From NCBI GenBank assembly GCA_964441775.1, contig CAYTVL010000005.1, forward strand, positions 163,280-227,279: DNA of 64,000 nt, given 5' to 3'. A model generated the notes under the pieces. That model was not told the origin of the DNA and ran no database searches. It saw nothing but the letters and a program-made list of their open reading frames with translations. Of the stretch, positions 32,645-42,057 are shown one piece after another. A program made the translations under genes and the position numbers. The number at the start of each line of letters is the position of its first letter. The stretch's first letter is position 1. This stretch comes from SYOC01 sp964441775 (lineage in GTDB: Bacteria; Desulfobacterota; Binatia; Bin18).

Positions 32645-33931
32645 TCAGACCAGCAGCTCGTCTTTGCCACCAAGGCGACCAGACTGTGATTGCTGGTCTT
32701 GCCGCCACAGCCGCTGACTGTGGAGCCGGAGTAAGCAGAGATAGAAACTGGAAAAGACCGTTTGACTGCCCAGGATGAGCGCTAACACGGCAGGAATGAC
32801 AAGGCGCATGCCGGTGGAAGGCTCAAGCGCGAAAAAGGCTCGCTGCTGCCATACCCGCACGGCATGGACCGATAGCCCCAGGCCAATCACAATGAGGACA
32901 ATCCCCACGGCCAACCCAAGTTCAAGATAGCTCGCACGCAGCCACTTTTCCACTTTTTTGTTCTTTGGATGAAAACCAGCATTGATCGCCAACACCTTAC
33001 TGAAGAGCGAAAAGAGCACGGCTTGAAAACCAAGCACCACGGCAGTGGCGCAGTACAGCATGGTGTGCACATCCAGAACAAAGTGACCAAGAAGATTTGG
33101 TCCGAACGCAAGCCACAGTCCGAAGACCGCGCCAAGGACCATCAACGCGACGCCAGGGTAAAAGAAGAGCCAACGCGGGCTGTAGAGCAAAAAAAATCGT
33201 AGGCTCCGCCAGCCGTCTCGCCAGGTTCGTAAGTGGGAGCGACCACCACGGCCATCCGGGGAAAGGGTGGTCGGCACTTCCGTCACCCGCATTCCTAGCA
33301 TGGTTGCTCGCACAATCATTTCAAGGGCAAACTCCATCCCCGTGCTCTGCAACGTCAAGTGTCGGAAAGAGGTTTTTTTGAACCCTCGTAGGCCACAATA
33401 GAAATCTCCACAGGGACTCTTGAAGAAGAGTTGGCCGATCATCGTCAGCACGGGGTTGCCAAGATAGCGATGGAGGAAGGGCATCGCTTTGGACTGAATG
33501 CCGCCGGTAAAACGATTGCCCACGACGAAATCGAAGCCCTCGCGGAGTTGAACGACAAACGGCATCAGTGCAGTAAAGTCATAACTATCATCGCTATCAC
33601 CCATGATGACGTAGCGCCCTTGAGCAGCCATAATTCCCGCCGCCAAAGCGGCGCCGTAGCCACGTTCAGCAACCTCCACCACGCGCACCCCAAGTCGTCG
33701 CGCAATCGCTTGCGAGCCATCGCTGCTGCCGTTATCGGCCACAATGATCTCGCCAGCAATCCCAGCATCGGCAAGAAACCGCTGGGCTTTGTCAATACAC
33801 GCCTCCAGGGTTTTTGCCTCGTCCAAACATGGCATGACGATCGATAACTCGATCTCTAGAACTGACAAAGATTCCGCAGACACGACAGAGGGAGTCTGCG
33901 GCTGCAACAACGACACGGGCTGGGAAAGCAT
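32645..33931 (-). CDS. DPM1-like family 2 glycosyltransferase with C-terminal membrane part
   Basis: A 428-residue glycosyltransferase that probably moves a sugar from a nucleotide to polyprenyl phosphate. The GT2 catalytic domain has LSIVMPCLDEAKTLEACI, VADNGSSDG, the DXD-like GDSDDSYDF and CGDFYCGLRGFK. Four or so hydrophobic segments follow from about residue 250 (YSPRWLFFYPGVALMVLGAVFG and others). The start at 33931 has AAGGAG 6 bases upstream. A lipid-linked sugar product would suit the GT39-type transferases such as the one at 40039-42057. A degenerate GT39 fragment lies directly upstream. Confidence 0.85.
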   Translation of the reverse strand: MLSQPVSLLQPQTPSVVSAESLSVLEIELSIVMPCLDEAKTLEACIDKAQRFLADAGIAGEIIVADNGSSDGSQAIARRLGVRVVEVAERGYGAALAAGIMAAQGRYVIMGDSDDSYDFTALMPFVVQLREGFDFVVGNRFTGGIQSKAMPFLHRYLGNPVLTMIGQLFFKSPCGDFYCGLRGFKKTSFRHLTLQSTGMEFALEMIVRATMLGMRVTEVPTTLSPDGRGGRSHLRTWRDGWRSLRFFLLYSPRWLFFYPGVALMVLGAVFGLWLAFGPNLLGHFVLDVHTMLYCATAVVLGFQAVLFSLFSKVLAINAGFHPKNKKVEKWLRASYLELGLAVGIVLIVIGLGLSVHAVRVWQQRAFFALEPSTGMRLVIPAVLALILGSQTVFSSFYLCLLRLHSQRLWRQDQQSQSGRLGGKDELLV

Positions 33932-33934
33932 GGC

Positions 33935-34135
33935 TTCACTCCTTGAAGTCGGCGCGGGGCTGGTCCAAACCCCGCATCTGACTAGAGTAGTATAGCATCC
34001 ACGGCGCGCTGAAGAGAAGAAAAATCTCAGCGTCAGGCAAACGCTTATCAATAGCCCAAATGCACCCCGACGAGCCTCAGAGCTGACGAATGGTAAAGGA
34101 AGGCTTGCCATCAGTATTCCATCCATAGAAAGCTG
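33935..34135 (-). pseudogene. Remnant of a GT39-type glycosyltransferase C-terminus
   Basis: On the minus strand, frame-shifted pieces match the end of the intact GT39 gene at 40039-42057. The last piece reads DKRLPDAEIFLLFSAPWMLYYSS, then QMRGLDQPRADFKE and a stop, against RRAEAFTFPGLPWVLYYSGQASGLDHPSVDFEK in the intact gene. Further upstream, PFVSSEARRG in another frame matches RFVDPEAHRG, and WQAFLY matches WQTFFY. At least two frameshifts separate these pieces. The nucleotide match over roughly 150 bases is visible by eye. It abuts the DPM1-like gene. Confidence 0.7.
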
Positions 34136-34170
34136 AAATGTTCACTTGGTAAAGCATTAAGTCGAGAGAC

Positions 34171-36141
34171 TCATCGAGGCAGTCCTAGATCCCGACTGCG
34201 GGATGCTTCAACATACGCTGTAGCATCCTCGGGCAATAACAAACGCTCGGCAACCAAGCGGTTCGCCGCCGCCTCAACTGCTGAGACATACTGACCGTGC
34301 GTTCCATAGCGTTCTTCCAGTGATGGGCGCGGATCTCCCGTCTTCAGCCGCTGCTCCTTGGTGACGGCAAAAGGAATGAAAGACCCCATCGCCGAGCATT
34401 CGTCTTTAGGTGCGGTCGCCAGCAGGTTCCAGCCTGTGTAGGTTCCGATAGGGACCGCGAGGTCTGGCAATTGAACGCCTGACAGATCGATTCCATCCGC
34501 CGTGACCTTTGGTACGAGCGTTTGGTAAACGCGACCGGTAGGGACTGGAGGCCAGCGGCTAATAATGCCACGCTCGAATTCTGATCCGTAATCGTACAGC
34601 TCGCGGACACTCGCCACGCCGGTGTAGGCAACCCCTGGAATTTCTGGAAACCCTACTGCAGATTGTGGCAGCGGCGGCACGAGCGCGCCATCTTGCAAGC
34701 GCGGGACTCGACTCGCTGGCGGCTCTTTGCCTGACACGACCCACTCTGTCAACGTCGTCAACAAGGCGCGCAGGGCCGGACCCGGACTAATCGGGTTCTG
34801 CAATTGTTGACAAAGACCGCGTCCTGACGCCACGCCGTGGGCAATGCTCGACAGCAGATAAAAACGCACTTGTGGCGGATCAGGCAAGTCCTTGGTTCCG
34901 TCAGGCGTCGTGATCGCCAAAGAAGCGCTCTTAAACCAGTAGCTGTTGGAGTCGTTGACCTCCATAATCTTCGGGGTTATTCCCGAGGCTTCGCAGCGCG
35001 CTAGCACACTGTCGGTTTTCCCCGTCAGCGGGTCCGTTAGAGCGGTATAGGCAAAGGGAAAGATTTGTTCGGGGTAGACATGACTCCAGCGTTGAAACGC
35101 GGTCTGGTTGGGCTGGGCAAAGCGATAGTTGAAGAAACCACCACCAGCCCCATTGATGTAGGGCATCATGCCGTCGAACACGCGACGCTTGTGCTCGTCT
35201 TGATTAAAGCCGAGGTGCAAAAACGGACGATGAAACCGCCCTGATTGTGACAACCCAGTGGCGATCGCCCACTGCAGCTTGCCAGCGAGTGGATTAGGGC
35301 CACCCTGCTCGTCAGCGTCGGCATGGCGCAGAAACGACACCACATCCCGCACGGCGGCAAAGCCAATTCCTGTGACTTTCGGCTCAGTAGCGGGATACAC
35401 GAACTGGTAGATTTTCCCGCGCTCGAATGGGGTCTTCTCCGCCGGGAGGAGCCCAATCGTTGACGCGTCGAGATAGCGCCACTGAGCAGCAGGAATAACG
35501 GTTGGCGGGTCACTGCGGTACTGACGCACCGTCAGCGTGGCCTTGCTTTGCTCCAGCGTGGCTGCTGGATAAGTCAGTGGCCACGTCAACACTGGGGCTC
35601 CAGGAGCCACATGCCGTGCATTTTCGGCCATGATCTCTTCCAGCGACGGACCGACAATCGGTTTACCGTTCTCGGACGCGATCGGCACGGTGAGAGTCAT
35701 GCGGTCATTGCCTGCCGGCGCCGTAGCGTCCCATCCCGTCCAAACAATCGTGTAGCCCCGCCGCATCAGGAACCCATCACCGGCATCTTCTGTGCTGGTT
35801 GGATTGTTGATCGGAGGAAATTCCGGCGGCGCCCGGAACGGAAAGTTGAGCGGCAGGTACGTCATCTTGTTGCCGCGATTGGTCACGTCAAACAGCAAGA
35901 CCTGGTTCCCGCGCGCAGGGTCCACAGGCTTTAAGATGTAGATATCTACCTCGTACTCAGCCTTGCCGCGCGCGTTGCGTGGGGCCAGCGCCAGGTCGAC
36001 AATCACGGAGTTCAGCGGATCCGTGGAGTCCAGCTCGCCAAATGCGCGCCCCACCAGTTTTTCGTACCGCCCCACCTCCCCAAATGAAACGCCGCCAAAG
36101 GTTGGCGACTGGATGCTATCGATAACAATTTTTGTGATCAT
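34171..36141 (-). CDS. Alpha/beta-hydrolase-domain protein
   Basis: A 656-residue protein of the large family annotated as alpha/beta hydrolase domain-containing. It has a nucleophile-elbow motif in ATGLSQSGRF (about residue 310), conserved TVWTGWDA-like, RGKIYQFVYPATEPKVTGIGFAAVRDVVSFLR and NGAGGGFFNYRFAQP segments, and a C-terminal ECSAMGSFIPFA. No substrate is proven for this family to my knowledge. The start at 36141 has a GAGGGG site; an upstream GTG (36252) would add 37 residues with a hydrophobic stretch, so export cannot be excluded. It follows the LLM oxidoreductase on the same strand. Confidence 0.75.
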   Translation of the reverse strand: MITKIVIDSIQSPTFGGVSFGEVGRYEKLVGRAFGELDSTDPLNSVIVDLALAPRNARGKAEYEVDIYILKPVDPARGNQVLLFDVTNRGNKMTYLPLNFPFRAPPEFPPINNPTSTEDAGDGFLMRRGYTIVWTGWDATAPAGNDRMTLTVPIASENGKPIVGPSLEEIMAENARHVAPGAPVLTWPLTYPAATLEQSKATLTVRQYRSDPPTVIPAAQWRYLDASTIGLLPAEKTPFERGKIYQFVYPATEPKVTGIGFAAVRDVVSFLRHADADEQGGPNPLAGKLQWAIATGLSQSGRFHRPFLHLGFNQDEHKRRVFDGMMPYINGAGGGFFNYRFAQPNQTAFQRWSHVYPEQIFPFAYTALTDPLTGKTDSVLARCEASGITPKIMEVNDSNSYWFKSASLAITTPDGTKDLPDPPQVRFYLLSSIAHGVASGRGLCQQLQNPISPGPALRALLTTLTEWVVSGKEPPASRVPRLQDGALVPPLPQSAVGFPEIPGVAYTGVASVRELYDYGSEFERGIISRWPPVPTGRVYQTLVPKVTADGIDLSGVQLPDLAVPIGTYTGWNLLATAPKDECSAMGSFIPFAVTKEQRLKTGDPRPSLEERYGTHGQYVSAVEAAANRLVAERLLLPEDATAYVEASRSRDLGLPR

Positions 36142-36248
36142 GGCTTCCCCTCGATCCTCCAGTAGTATGAAGACTACACTACCAACAAGAATAATCGCCG
36201 TCGCTCGAGAACAGTGAAGCGAACGAAGCACCCACTTTTTTACGCCGC

Positions 36249-37136
36249 TCACATGACCACCTGCTGGCCGCGTTCGACGATCACAGCCGAGCGCTTGACC
36301 ACTTCCAGCGCTTTGCCCTCAGCGTCCTCCTGGCGGGTCTGTTGCGAATACACCACGATCCGGTGAGCGCCTGCATCTCGATAGCGTTTGAGGTCATCGA
36401 CGGAGGGACCACCGTCGCGCGGGTCGAGGATCGCGGTGACGTGGATCGAGTCCAAATTCCTGCCCGCTTCGGTCGCCAGCTTTCTGAGCATCGCCATGTC
36501 TTGTTGAAAGCCGGCCAGATTCTGCACAAACGGATACCAGCCGTCGTACGTCCGCACGACGCGCTCCAGCGCCTTCGGCCCCAGCGCGCCAAGGAGCACC
36601 GGCGGACCGGACTGCTGCACCGGCTTGGGCTCACAACGCACCGGCGGAAAGCGCACCAGGTCCCCAGAGTAGCTTGCCTCTCGTTGGGTCCACAGCATGC
36701 GCATGGCTTCCACGCTTTCCCGCAAGCGTTTCCAGCGCACGCCAAACCGCGTGCCCATCAGCTCAGTTTCTTCTTTTAGCCATCCCGCGCCGACGCCGAG
36801 AATGACACGTCCTCTCGAAAACAGGTCCAGGCTCGCCACGACCTTCGCCGTCATCAGCGGGTCGCGTTCCGGCAAGAGACAAATGCCGGTCCCCAGCTTG
36901 ATTGTTTTTGTCGCCGTCGCCGCAACGGTTAAAGCGATAAAGGGATCAGCCCACTGCATATAATGTTCCGGCATCTGTCCATCACGCGAAGCAGGAAAAG
37001 GCGTGTTCCGCTGAACAGGAACAGCGGGATGCTCTGGAATCCATAAGGAGTCGTACCCCAGAGCTTCCACCTGCCGCGCGATCTCAGCGAGATTCCCACT
37101 TCGCGCCGTCACCGTAGTCGAAATACCGATGTTCAT
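36249..37136 (-). CDS. LLM-class F420-dependent oxidoreductase
   Basis: A 295-residue luciferase-like TIM-barrel oxidoreductase. N-terminal NIGISTTVTARSGNLAEIARQVEALGYDSLWIPEH and the mid-region KLGTGICLLPERDP, RGRVILGVGAGWLKEE and RPKPVQ-like EPKPVQQSGPPVLLGA are typical of the F420-using branch (TIGR03619-like). The substrate is unknown. AAGGAGGGG precedes the ATG. It may form a transcription unit with the hydrolase-domain gene 108 bases downstream and is divergent from the NHL-repeat gene. Confidence 0.85.
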   Translation of the reverse strand: MNIGISTTVTARSGNLAEIARQVEALGYDSLWIPEHPAVPVQRNTPFPASRDGQMPEHYMQWADPFIALTVAATATKTIKLGTGICLLPERDPLMTAKVVASLDLFSRGRVILGVGAGWLKEETELMGTRFGVRWKRLRESVEAMRMLWTQREASYSGDLVRFPPVRCEPKPVQQSGPPVLLGALGPKALERVVRTYDGWYPFVQNLAGFQQDMAMLRKLATEAGRNLDSIHVTAILDPRDGGPSVDDLKRYRDAGAHRIVVYSQQTRQEDAEGKALEVVKRSAVIVERGQQVVM

Positions 37137-37314
37137 AGCGCCCCTCCTTTTCTCCCAAATGTGTATGGCCCGCACCACCGGTACTCTACGCTACTCCCAG
37201 GATCGTCGTGTCGGCAAGAGCCGTCGCTTTTCTTCTATCGTTCGGTTCTCGACGGTGCTACAACGAACGCGGGGGAATTGAACACGAGGTAATCCAAAAG
37301 CAAAAGGAGGCGTT

Positions 37315-38181
37315 ATGAGTACGGTTGGCCAAGGCCAATATGAATATGAAGTCGTGGAGCGCTGGGGCGCGTTGCCCACAGGGTGGACCTTTGGCGCGGT
37401 CAGCGCCATTGCCGTGGATTCGCAAGATCGGGTGTACGCCTTTCAGCGCAAGGACCCGCCCGTGCTTGTCTTTGATCGGGAAGGAAACTTTCTCCACTCA
37501 TGGGGCAGCAGCGCGATTAAAGATCCGCACGGCATCTACATCGGTCCCGACGATATCGTCTACCTCACAGATCGTGACGATCATGTGGCGCTAAAGTTCA
37601 CTCTTGATGGTAGGCCGCTCTCGATCCTTGGCGAACGCGGGAAGCACTCCGACACGGGCTGCGAAGAAGATGGAGCCCTGGTCCCACGGGCGGCGGGTCC
37701 GTTCAATAAACCGACGGAGATGGTCGTGGCTCCCTCCGGCGACCTGTATGTGACGGATGGCTATCGCAACAGCCGCGTTCATCGGTTTTCCTCTGACGGC
37801 AAGCTGATCGAGTCCTGGGGCGCGCCGGGGAAGTCGGCGCCTGGAGAGTTTCATCTTCCGCATAGCCTGTGGATCGACCGCCAGGGCACGCTCTATGTCT
37901 GTGACCGTGAAAATAATCGCATTCAGGTGTTCTCCGCCAGCGGCCAGTACCTCGCGCAATGGACGGATATCCATCGTCCAACCGATATTTATATGGATGC
38001 TGGCAACATCGTCTACGTGAGTGACCTGAAACCGACGGTGACCGTTATGAATATCCAAGGACAGGTGATCGCCCGCTGGGATTCGCCTATGGGGCACGGG
38101 CTCTGGGTCGATTCGCGGGGCGATATTTACTTGGCGGATGTGCTGAAGAAGGGCGTCACGAAGTATATACGGAAGCGGTAA
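37315..38181 (+). CDS. NHL-repeat beta-propeller protein
   Basis: A 288-residue protein built of about six NHL repeats, seen as repeated AIAVDSQDRVYAFQR, HGIYIGPDDIVYLTDRDDH, TEMVVAPSGDLYVTDGYRNSRVHRFSSDGK, HSLWIDRQGTLYVCDRENNRIQVFSASGQ and similar blocks. No signal peptide is seen. It resembles peptidyl-amidoglycolate-lyase-like propellers, but the catalytic residues cannot be assigned with confidence, so it is left as a propeller protein. A strong AAAGGAGG site precedes the ATG. It is divergent from the LLM oxidoreductase. Confidence 0.85.
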   Translation: MSTVGQGQYEYEVVERWGALPTGWTFGAVSAIAVDSQDRVYAFQRKDPPVLVFDREGNFLHSWGSSAIKDPHGIYIGPDDIVYLTDRDDHVALKFTLDGRPLSILGERGKHSDTGCEEDGALVPRAAGPFNKPTEMVVAPSGDLYVTDGYRNSRVHRFSSDGKLIESWGAPGKSAPGEFHLPHSLWIDRQGTLYVCDRENNRIQVFSASGQYLAQWTDIHRPTDIYMDAGNIVYVSDLKPTVTVMNIQGQVIARWDSPMGHGLWVDSRGDIYLADVLKKGVTKYIRKR

Positions 38182-38201
38182 CTGGATTTGTCTCATAGAC
38201 T

Positions 38202-38268
38202 CCCCTCACCCTATCCCTCTCCTCTCATGGGAGAGGGCAACACGAGTGAAGCGAGTGTGGGTGAGGGG
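38202..38268. repeat. Nested palindromic repeat, long copy
   Basis: An outer 10-bp perfect stem (CCCCTCACCC 38202-38211 with GGGTGAGGGG 38259-38268) encloses an inner 8-bp stem (CCCTCTCC 38215-38222 with GGAGAGGG 38230-38237) and an arm with CGAGTGAAGCGAGTG. It sits between two convergent genes. A shorter copy is at 17799-17834. It resembles REP-type dispersed elements and may also act as a two-way terminator. Confidence 0.7.
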
Positions 38269-38301
38269 AATGATATGAAGGAAACTCGGAGGAAACCCGC
38301 T

Positions 38302-39978
38302 TTACCGCACGCTCGACCGCAGCACCTGGCCCGGGAGCGCCCCGGTATGCTTCTGCTCTTCGTACAGCACGGCGCCGTTGACGATCGTGCATTGCACCCC
38401 TTGCGCCGGCATGACCAAGCGACGGCCACCGCCAGGAAGATCGTACCGCATCTCCGGGCGTTTCGCCGACCCAACCGTGTTGTAGTCAAACAGTACGATG
38501 TCCGCCGCGAGCCCCTGCTGCAACCGGCCACGATTCCTGAGTCCAAAGAAATCCGCAGGCTCAGAGGTCAACCGTTTAACCGCATACTCCAGCGCCATCG
38601 CCTCTTTCTCGCGCACCCATCTCCCCAAGAGATATGTAGAATAGCCGGCATCACACAGCATATCCACATGCGCCCCACCATCCGATAGGCCGATCATCGT
38701 CCGTGGATCAGTAATCAGCTCCTGGACTCCCTTCTCATTCGAGTTAAAGAGCGGGACAATGAATTGCGTCTTGAGATCATCTTCGAGCGCGATATCCAGA
38801 AACGCGTCTAGCCCATCTTGACCGCGCTCTTGGGCAATCTCGGCCACCGTTTTCTTTTCCAAATGTTTCAGCGCGGGAGCGCTGACCTCATGCACTTCGA
38901 TCGTGTCCCAGCGACCGGAGAAGACGAGCCGCGGGCGCGCGAGGTCCGCCCGAAACGCGGCGCGAAATTCCGCGCTGCGATAGAGGTTCTTCTGCACTTC
39001 CACCGGCTGGTTGAACGCCGGTTTCCACGAGCGCATCGCAGCAAAAATGAAGGGAACGCGGAGATCTATCTGCCCCACCAACGGACGGCAACTGGACTGT
39101 GGGATACCCTTCCGCTTGATCAAGGGCTCAGCCGCTCGCAGCGTGTTCATGGCGGCTTCGGGGTCGTCATCACGGCTGAGGACGGCGAGCCAGGTCACGG
39201 GCGCGTTACTCTCTGTGAGTAAGAAATCCAAGAGTTCGTACTTGTTCTGCTGCACGGGATCACCCAACGCCACCTCAATCACCCCACGGTTGAGTTCTTT
39301 CAAGACGTTGGCGTAGGCTTTCAGTTCATCACGACTGGCCAAGCGACAGGCGAGGGGACGCCCCTTGTATCCGACATGTTGCGCCACGGTCGTCGTGGTA
39401 AATCCCATCGCTCCCGCCGCGACTGCTTCGCGCAGGAGGGCCTGAATACGTCGTGTTTCCTCCGCCGTGGCCTCGCGCTCCATCGACTCTTCCCCCATGA
39501 CATAGTGCCGGAATGGCGTCAGCGGGGCGAGAAACCCTAAGTTGATGCCCGTGCCGCGTTTTTCCGCTGCATCCATATATTGCGGAAAACTTTCCCAGTC
39601 CCACGTCACGCCTTTGCCGAGCACGTCGAAGGGAATCGATTCAACATTGACTAAATCCCACGCGGCGATTTCCTGGACCTTAGGCTTGCATGGCGCGAGT
39701 CCCACGCCACAGTTGCCCATAATGACGCTGGTCACACCATGCCACGATGAGCAGGAGATCAGCGGGTCCCAACAGATCTGTGCATCATAATGTGTGTGCG
39801 GATCCACAAAGCCTGGCGCGACGATTAAATCCGAAGCGTCAATAATCTTTTTCGCGCCGTCGGTAATCTTGCCGATGGCGGCAATCTTTCCCTCAGTCAC
39901 AGCAACGTCTGCGCGATACCGCGCTCCACCAGTCCCATCGACAATTGTGCCGTTTCTAATGACGATGTCGTATGACAT
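38302..39978 (-). CDS. N-acyl-D-amino-acid deacylase-like amidohydrolase
   Basis: A 558-residue metal-dependent amidohydrolase of the D-aminoacylase family. The N-terminal small domain has DIVIRNGTIVDGTGG and the first metal pair is His61/His63 in FVDPHTHYDAQ. NCGVGLAPC and the long insert region follow. The aspartate near IGLSDGGAHVDML and the closing RGRLQQGLAADIVLFD are family hallmarks. Natural substrates may be N-acyl-D-amino acids or other cyclic or linear amides. AAGGAGGA precedes the ATG. It is convergent with the NHL-repeat gene. Confidence 0.87.
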   Translation of the reverse strand: MSYDIVIRNGTIVDGTGGARYRADVAVTEGKIAAIGKITDGAKKIIDASDLIVAPGFVDPHTHYDAQICWDPLISCSSWHGVTSVIMGNCGVGLAPCKPKVQEIAAWDLVNVESIPFDVLGKGVTWDWESFPQYMDAAEKRGTGINLGFLAPLTPFRHYVMGEESMEREATAEETRRIQALLREAVAAGAMGFTTTTVAQHVGYKGRPLACRLASRDELKAYANVLKELNRGVIEVALGDPVQQNKYELLDFLLTESNAPVTWLAVLSRDDDPEAAMNTLRAAEPLIKRKGIPQSSCRPLVGQIDLRVPFIFAAMRSWKPAFNQPVEVQKNLYRSAEFRAAFRADLARPRLVFSGRWDTIEVHEVSAPALKHLEKKTVAEIAQERGQDGLDAFLDIALEDDLKTQFIVPLFNSNEKGVQELITDPRTMIGLSDGGAHVDMLCDAGYSTYLLGRWVREKEAMALEYAVKRLTSEPADFFGLRNRGRLQQGLAADIVLFDYNTVGSAKRPEMRYDLPGGGRRLVMPAQGVQCTIVNGAVLYEEQKHTGALPGQVLRSSVR

Positions 39979-40038
39979 AGTATCCTCCTTTGATCCTTCC
40001 GTCGTAGATCGTAGTATCTTCCCTCTCCTACCCACCTG

Positions 40039-42057
40039 TCAAGGAAGAGCGGCATGGGTTGCGAAAGTATAGCCCAACTTCTCGAAGTCGACGCTTGGAT
40101 GATCCAGGCCGGACGCTTGGCCCGAATAGTAGAGCACCCAGGGCAGACCAGGGAAGGTAAACGCCTCAGCGCGGCGCAAGCGCTCTCGATAATTCGCATG
40201 CAGCCCCCGGTGCGCCTCCGGATCTACGAAGCGATAAAAGAAGGTTTGCCACCAGTCGGCTGGCGTCGAAATGGAAAACCCGCGATAGAGGGGGAAGCTC
40301 TGGTAGGCTTCCGCCATCATCACTCGGCGTGATTCAATGAGTTGTTGTTGGTCGTGCACAGCCTGCGCGAAAAAAGGCGTGAGTGTTTCCAGTGGCGGGT
40401 GGACCTGGGCGACAGAAGTCGCCACTTCCTCCCGAGCGATGCGCGTAGACAGTAAAGCGGCCCACTGTTTTGCGTCGGTCTCCGTCAGCGGCGCCCCACT
40501 GGTAAGCCCAGCCTGCTGAAGCCCTCGCCAGGACAACGGATCGGTTTCTTCAATCACGCAACACACCAACTCCAAGAACACGATATCCCGGTCATAGGCG
40601 TCGAGAAATTCCTTGCGGACCGAGGCGATACTTTGAAATGGCAAGCCAGTATAGAACGTGAGCGGCAAGTGATCGTTAGGAGTCGTGTAGAATTTTGTCC
40701 CAGGCCGAAACTTCGTCTGCTGTAAATACGCCACCAGCGGACGAAAATCATTCACCACGGTCCCACTTTGCACCGTTCCGCCCACATGTCCCACTCGGTT
40801 CGCCCCAAAGAGAAACAGCAACAACAACACTGGGGCGACCATGCTTTGCTGAGAGAAACCGCAGAGGCGCGTCACACTCGCCATCAGGAGAGCGGCAAGC
40901 AACACGCAAGGAGGAAGTAGTTGCAGGGAGAGGCGCGTAAAAAAGAAACTCGCCGCGGGAACGAAAAGCAAGAAGACGAGCGCGGCCAGAAAAATCCACG
41001 CGCAGAGAAATACTACGGCGCGTTGGTAGAGCAAAAAATCTATTCGAAGAGATTCGGGTAACTGTTGACGCCAGACCCTGAGCCCCACTCCCCACAAAAG
41101 GCCCGCTCCATACAAAGCGACAAAGGCCTTGTGGTCGACAAGATAAAGGATGAGATCATCGGGCAAGGAGAGAAAAGGCCACGCGCGCGGAATAAACGTG
41201 CTCTGCTCAAGAAAGCCTGTCCACAGCACCCAGGGCGCGACACCAAGGCCCACAAGGAGACCAAACACTGCACTCTTGACGAGGCCCTGCCGATGGCGCA
41301 GCAGAAAGGGAAGCAGGAGACTCCATAACACGCTCAACGTCACGAACGACAAGAGCTGAGTATGAAATAACAAGACAAAGGCGAATCCTCCACAGATAAA
41401 ATCCCGCCAGCGCCCACGTCGTAGCATACCCCAGGCCAAGAAACCACAGACACTGCTCAACGCCAGAGTGGCCGAGTAGTAACGCGCTTGCCGCCCCATC
41501 CAGACTAAAGAATCGAGAAACGCCCCAGCCGCCAGCGCGGTCCACGCCGCGTCCTTTCCGAAGAAAACACGACCGCACGCAAACAGCATCAACATAGTGA
41601 CCACAGAGAAAACAAGGGAAGGAAGACGCGCCACCATCGTGCGCCGGGCGCCCTCCGCTAAATCGTGCTTCACTCGCGCTTGGTCCTGGGGGTCATCAGG
41701 CTCCACTCCCCACAGCGCAAAGGAAGCCGCAATCGAATACAGCGGCAACCAGCCGTGGTACACCGCTATCCCACGATCCGAGTAGCTGAGATCTTTAAAC
41801 GCATACTCACGGCTTTCCGGCCACGGGCGCAGCAGGGTATTTTCGTACAAAGGAAGGCCAAGGTACTGATCGGTCGGGTATCCATGCTGAAGAATCGTCA
41901 GCGCGTTAATACTCGACTCCGCCTCATCCTCCCACAGGAGCGGAGACCTCAAGTTCCAGGCTCTGAAAAAGAGACCACCGGCGAGGATCAACAACAGTAA
42001 GAGCCGTTCGCCACGAGGGGAGAGCATATCGCGATCGCTTGTTCGTCTTTTCGTCAC
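40039..42057 (-). CDS. GT39-like membrane glycosyltransferase
   Basis: A 672-residue polytopic membrane protein. The first loop holds the acidic pair LLWEDEAESS, in the place of the catalytic ExE/DE motif of PMT/ArnT-type (GT39/GT83) transferases, followed by about ten hydrophobic segments and a long soluble C-terminal domain. It should move a sugar from polyprenyl phosphate to a protein, lipid or growing polymer on the outer face of the inner membrane. The GTG start at 42057 overlaps the preceding stop (GTGA) and has GGAG 9 bases upstream. It is the last gene of the polysaccharide cluster. A broken relative of its C-terminus lies at 33935-34135. Confidence 0.75.
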   Translation of the reverse strand: MTKRRTSDRDMLSPRGERLLLLLILAGGLFFRAWNLRSPLLWEDEAESSINALTILQHGYPTDQYLGLPLYENTLLRPWPESREYAFKDLSYSDRGIAVYHGWLPLYSIAASFALWGVEPDDPQDQARVKHDLAEGARRTMVARLPSLVFSVVTMLMLFACGRVFFGKDAAWTALAAGAFLDSLVWMGRQARYYSATLALSSVCGFLAWGMLRRGRWRDFICGGFAFVLLFHTQLLSFVTLSVLWSLLLPFLLRHRQGLVKSAVFGLLVGLGVAPWVLWTGFLEQSTFIPRAWPFLSLPDDLILYLVDHKAFVALYGAGLLWGVGLRVWRQQLPESLRIDFLLYQRAVVFLCAWIFLAALVFLLFVPAASFFFTRLSLQLLPPCVLLAALLMASVTRLCGFSQQSMVAPVLLLLFLFGANRVGHVGGTVQSGTVVNDFRPLVAYLQQTKFRPGTKFYTTPNDHLPLTFYTGLPFQSIASVRKEFLDAYDRDIVFLELVCCVIEETDPLSWRGLQQAGLTSGAPLTETDAKQWAALLSTRIAREEVATSVAQVHPPLETLTPFFAQAVHDQQQLIESRRVMMAEAYQSFPLYRGFSISTPADWWQTFFYRFVDPEAHRGLHANYRERLRRAEAFTFPGLPWVLYYSGQASGLDHPSVDFEKLGYTFATHAALP

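Noticed and set aside
34052..34147. Short minus-strand frame ending TDGKPSFTIRQL as a possible small gene
   Set aside because: The same bases align in another frame to the C-terminal part of the GT39 gene, so it is better explained as part of that remnant.
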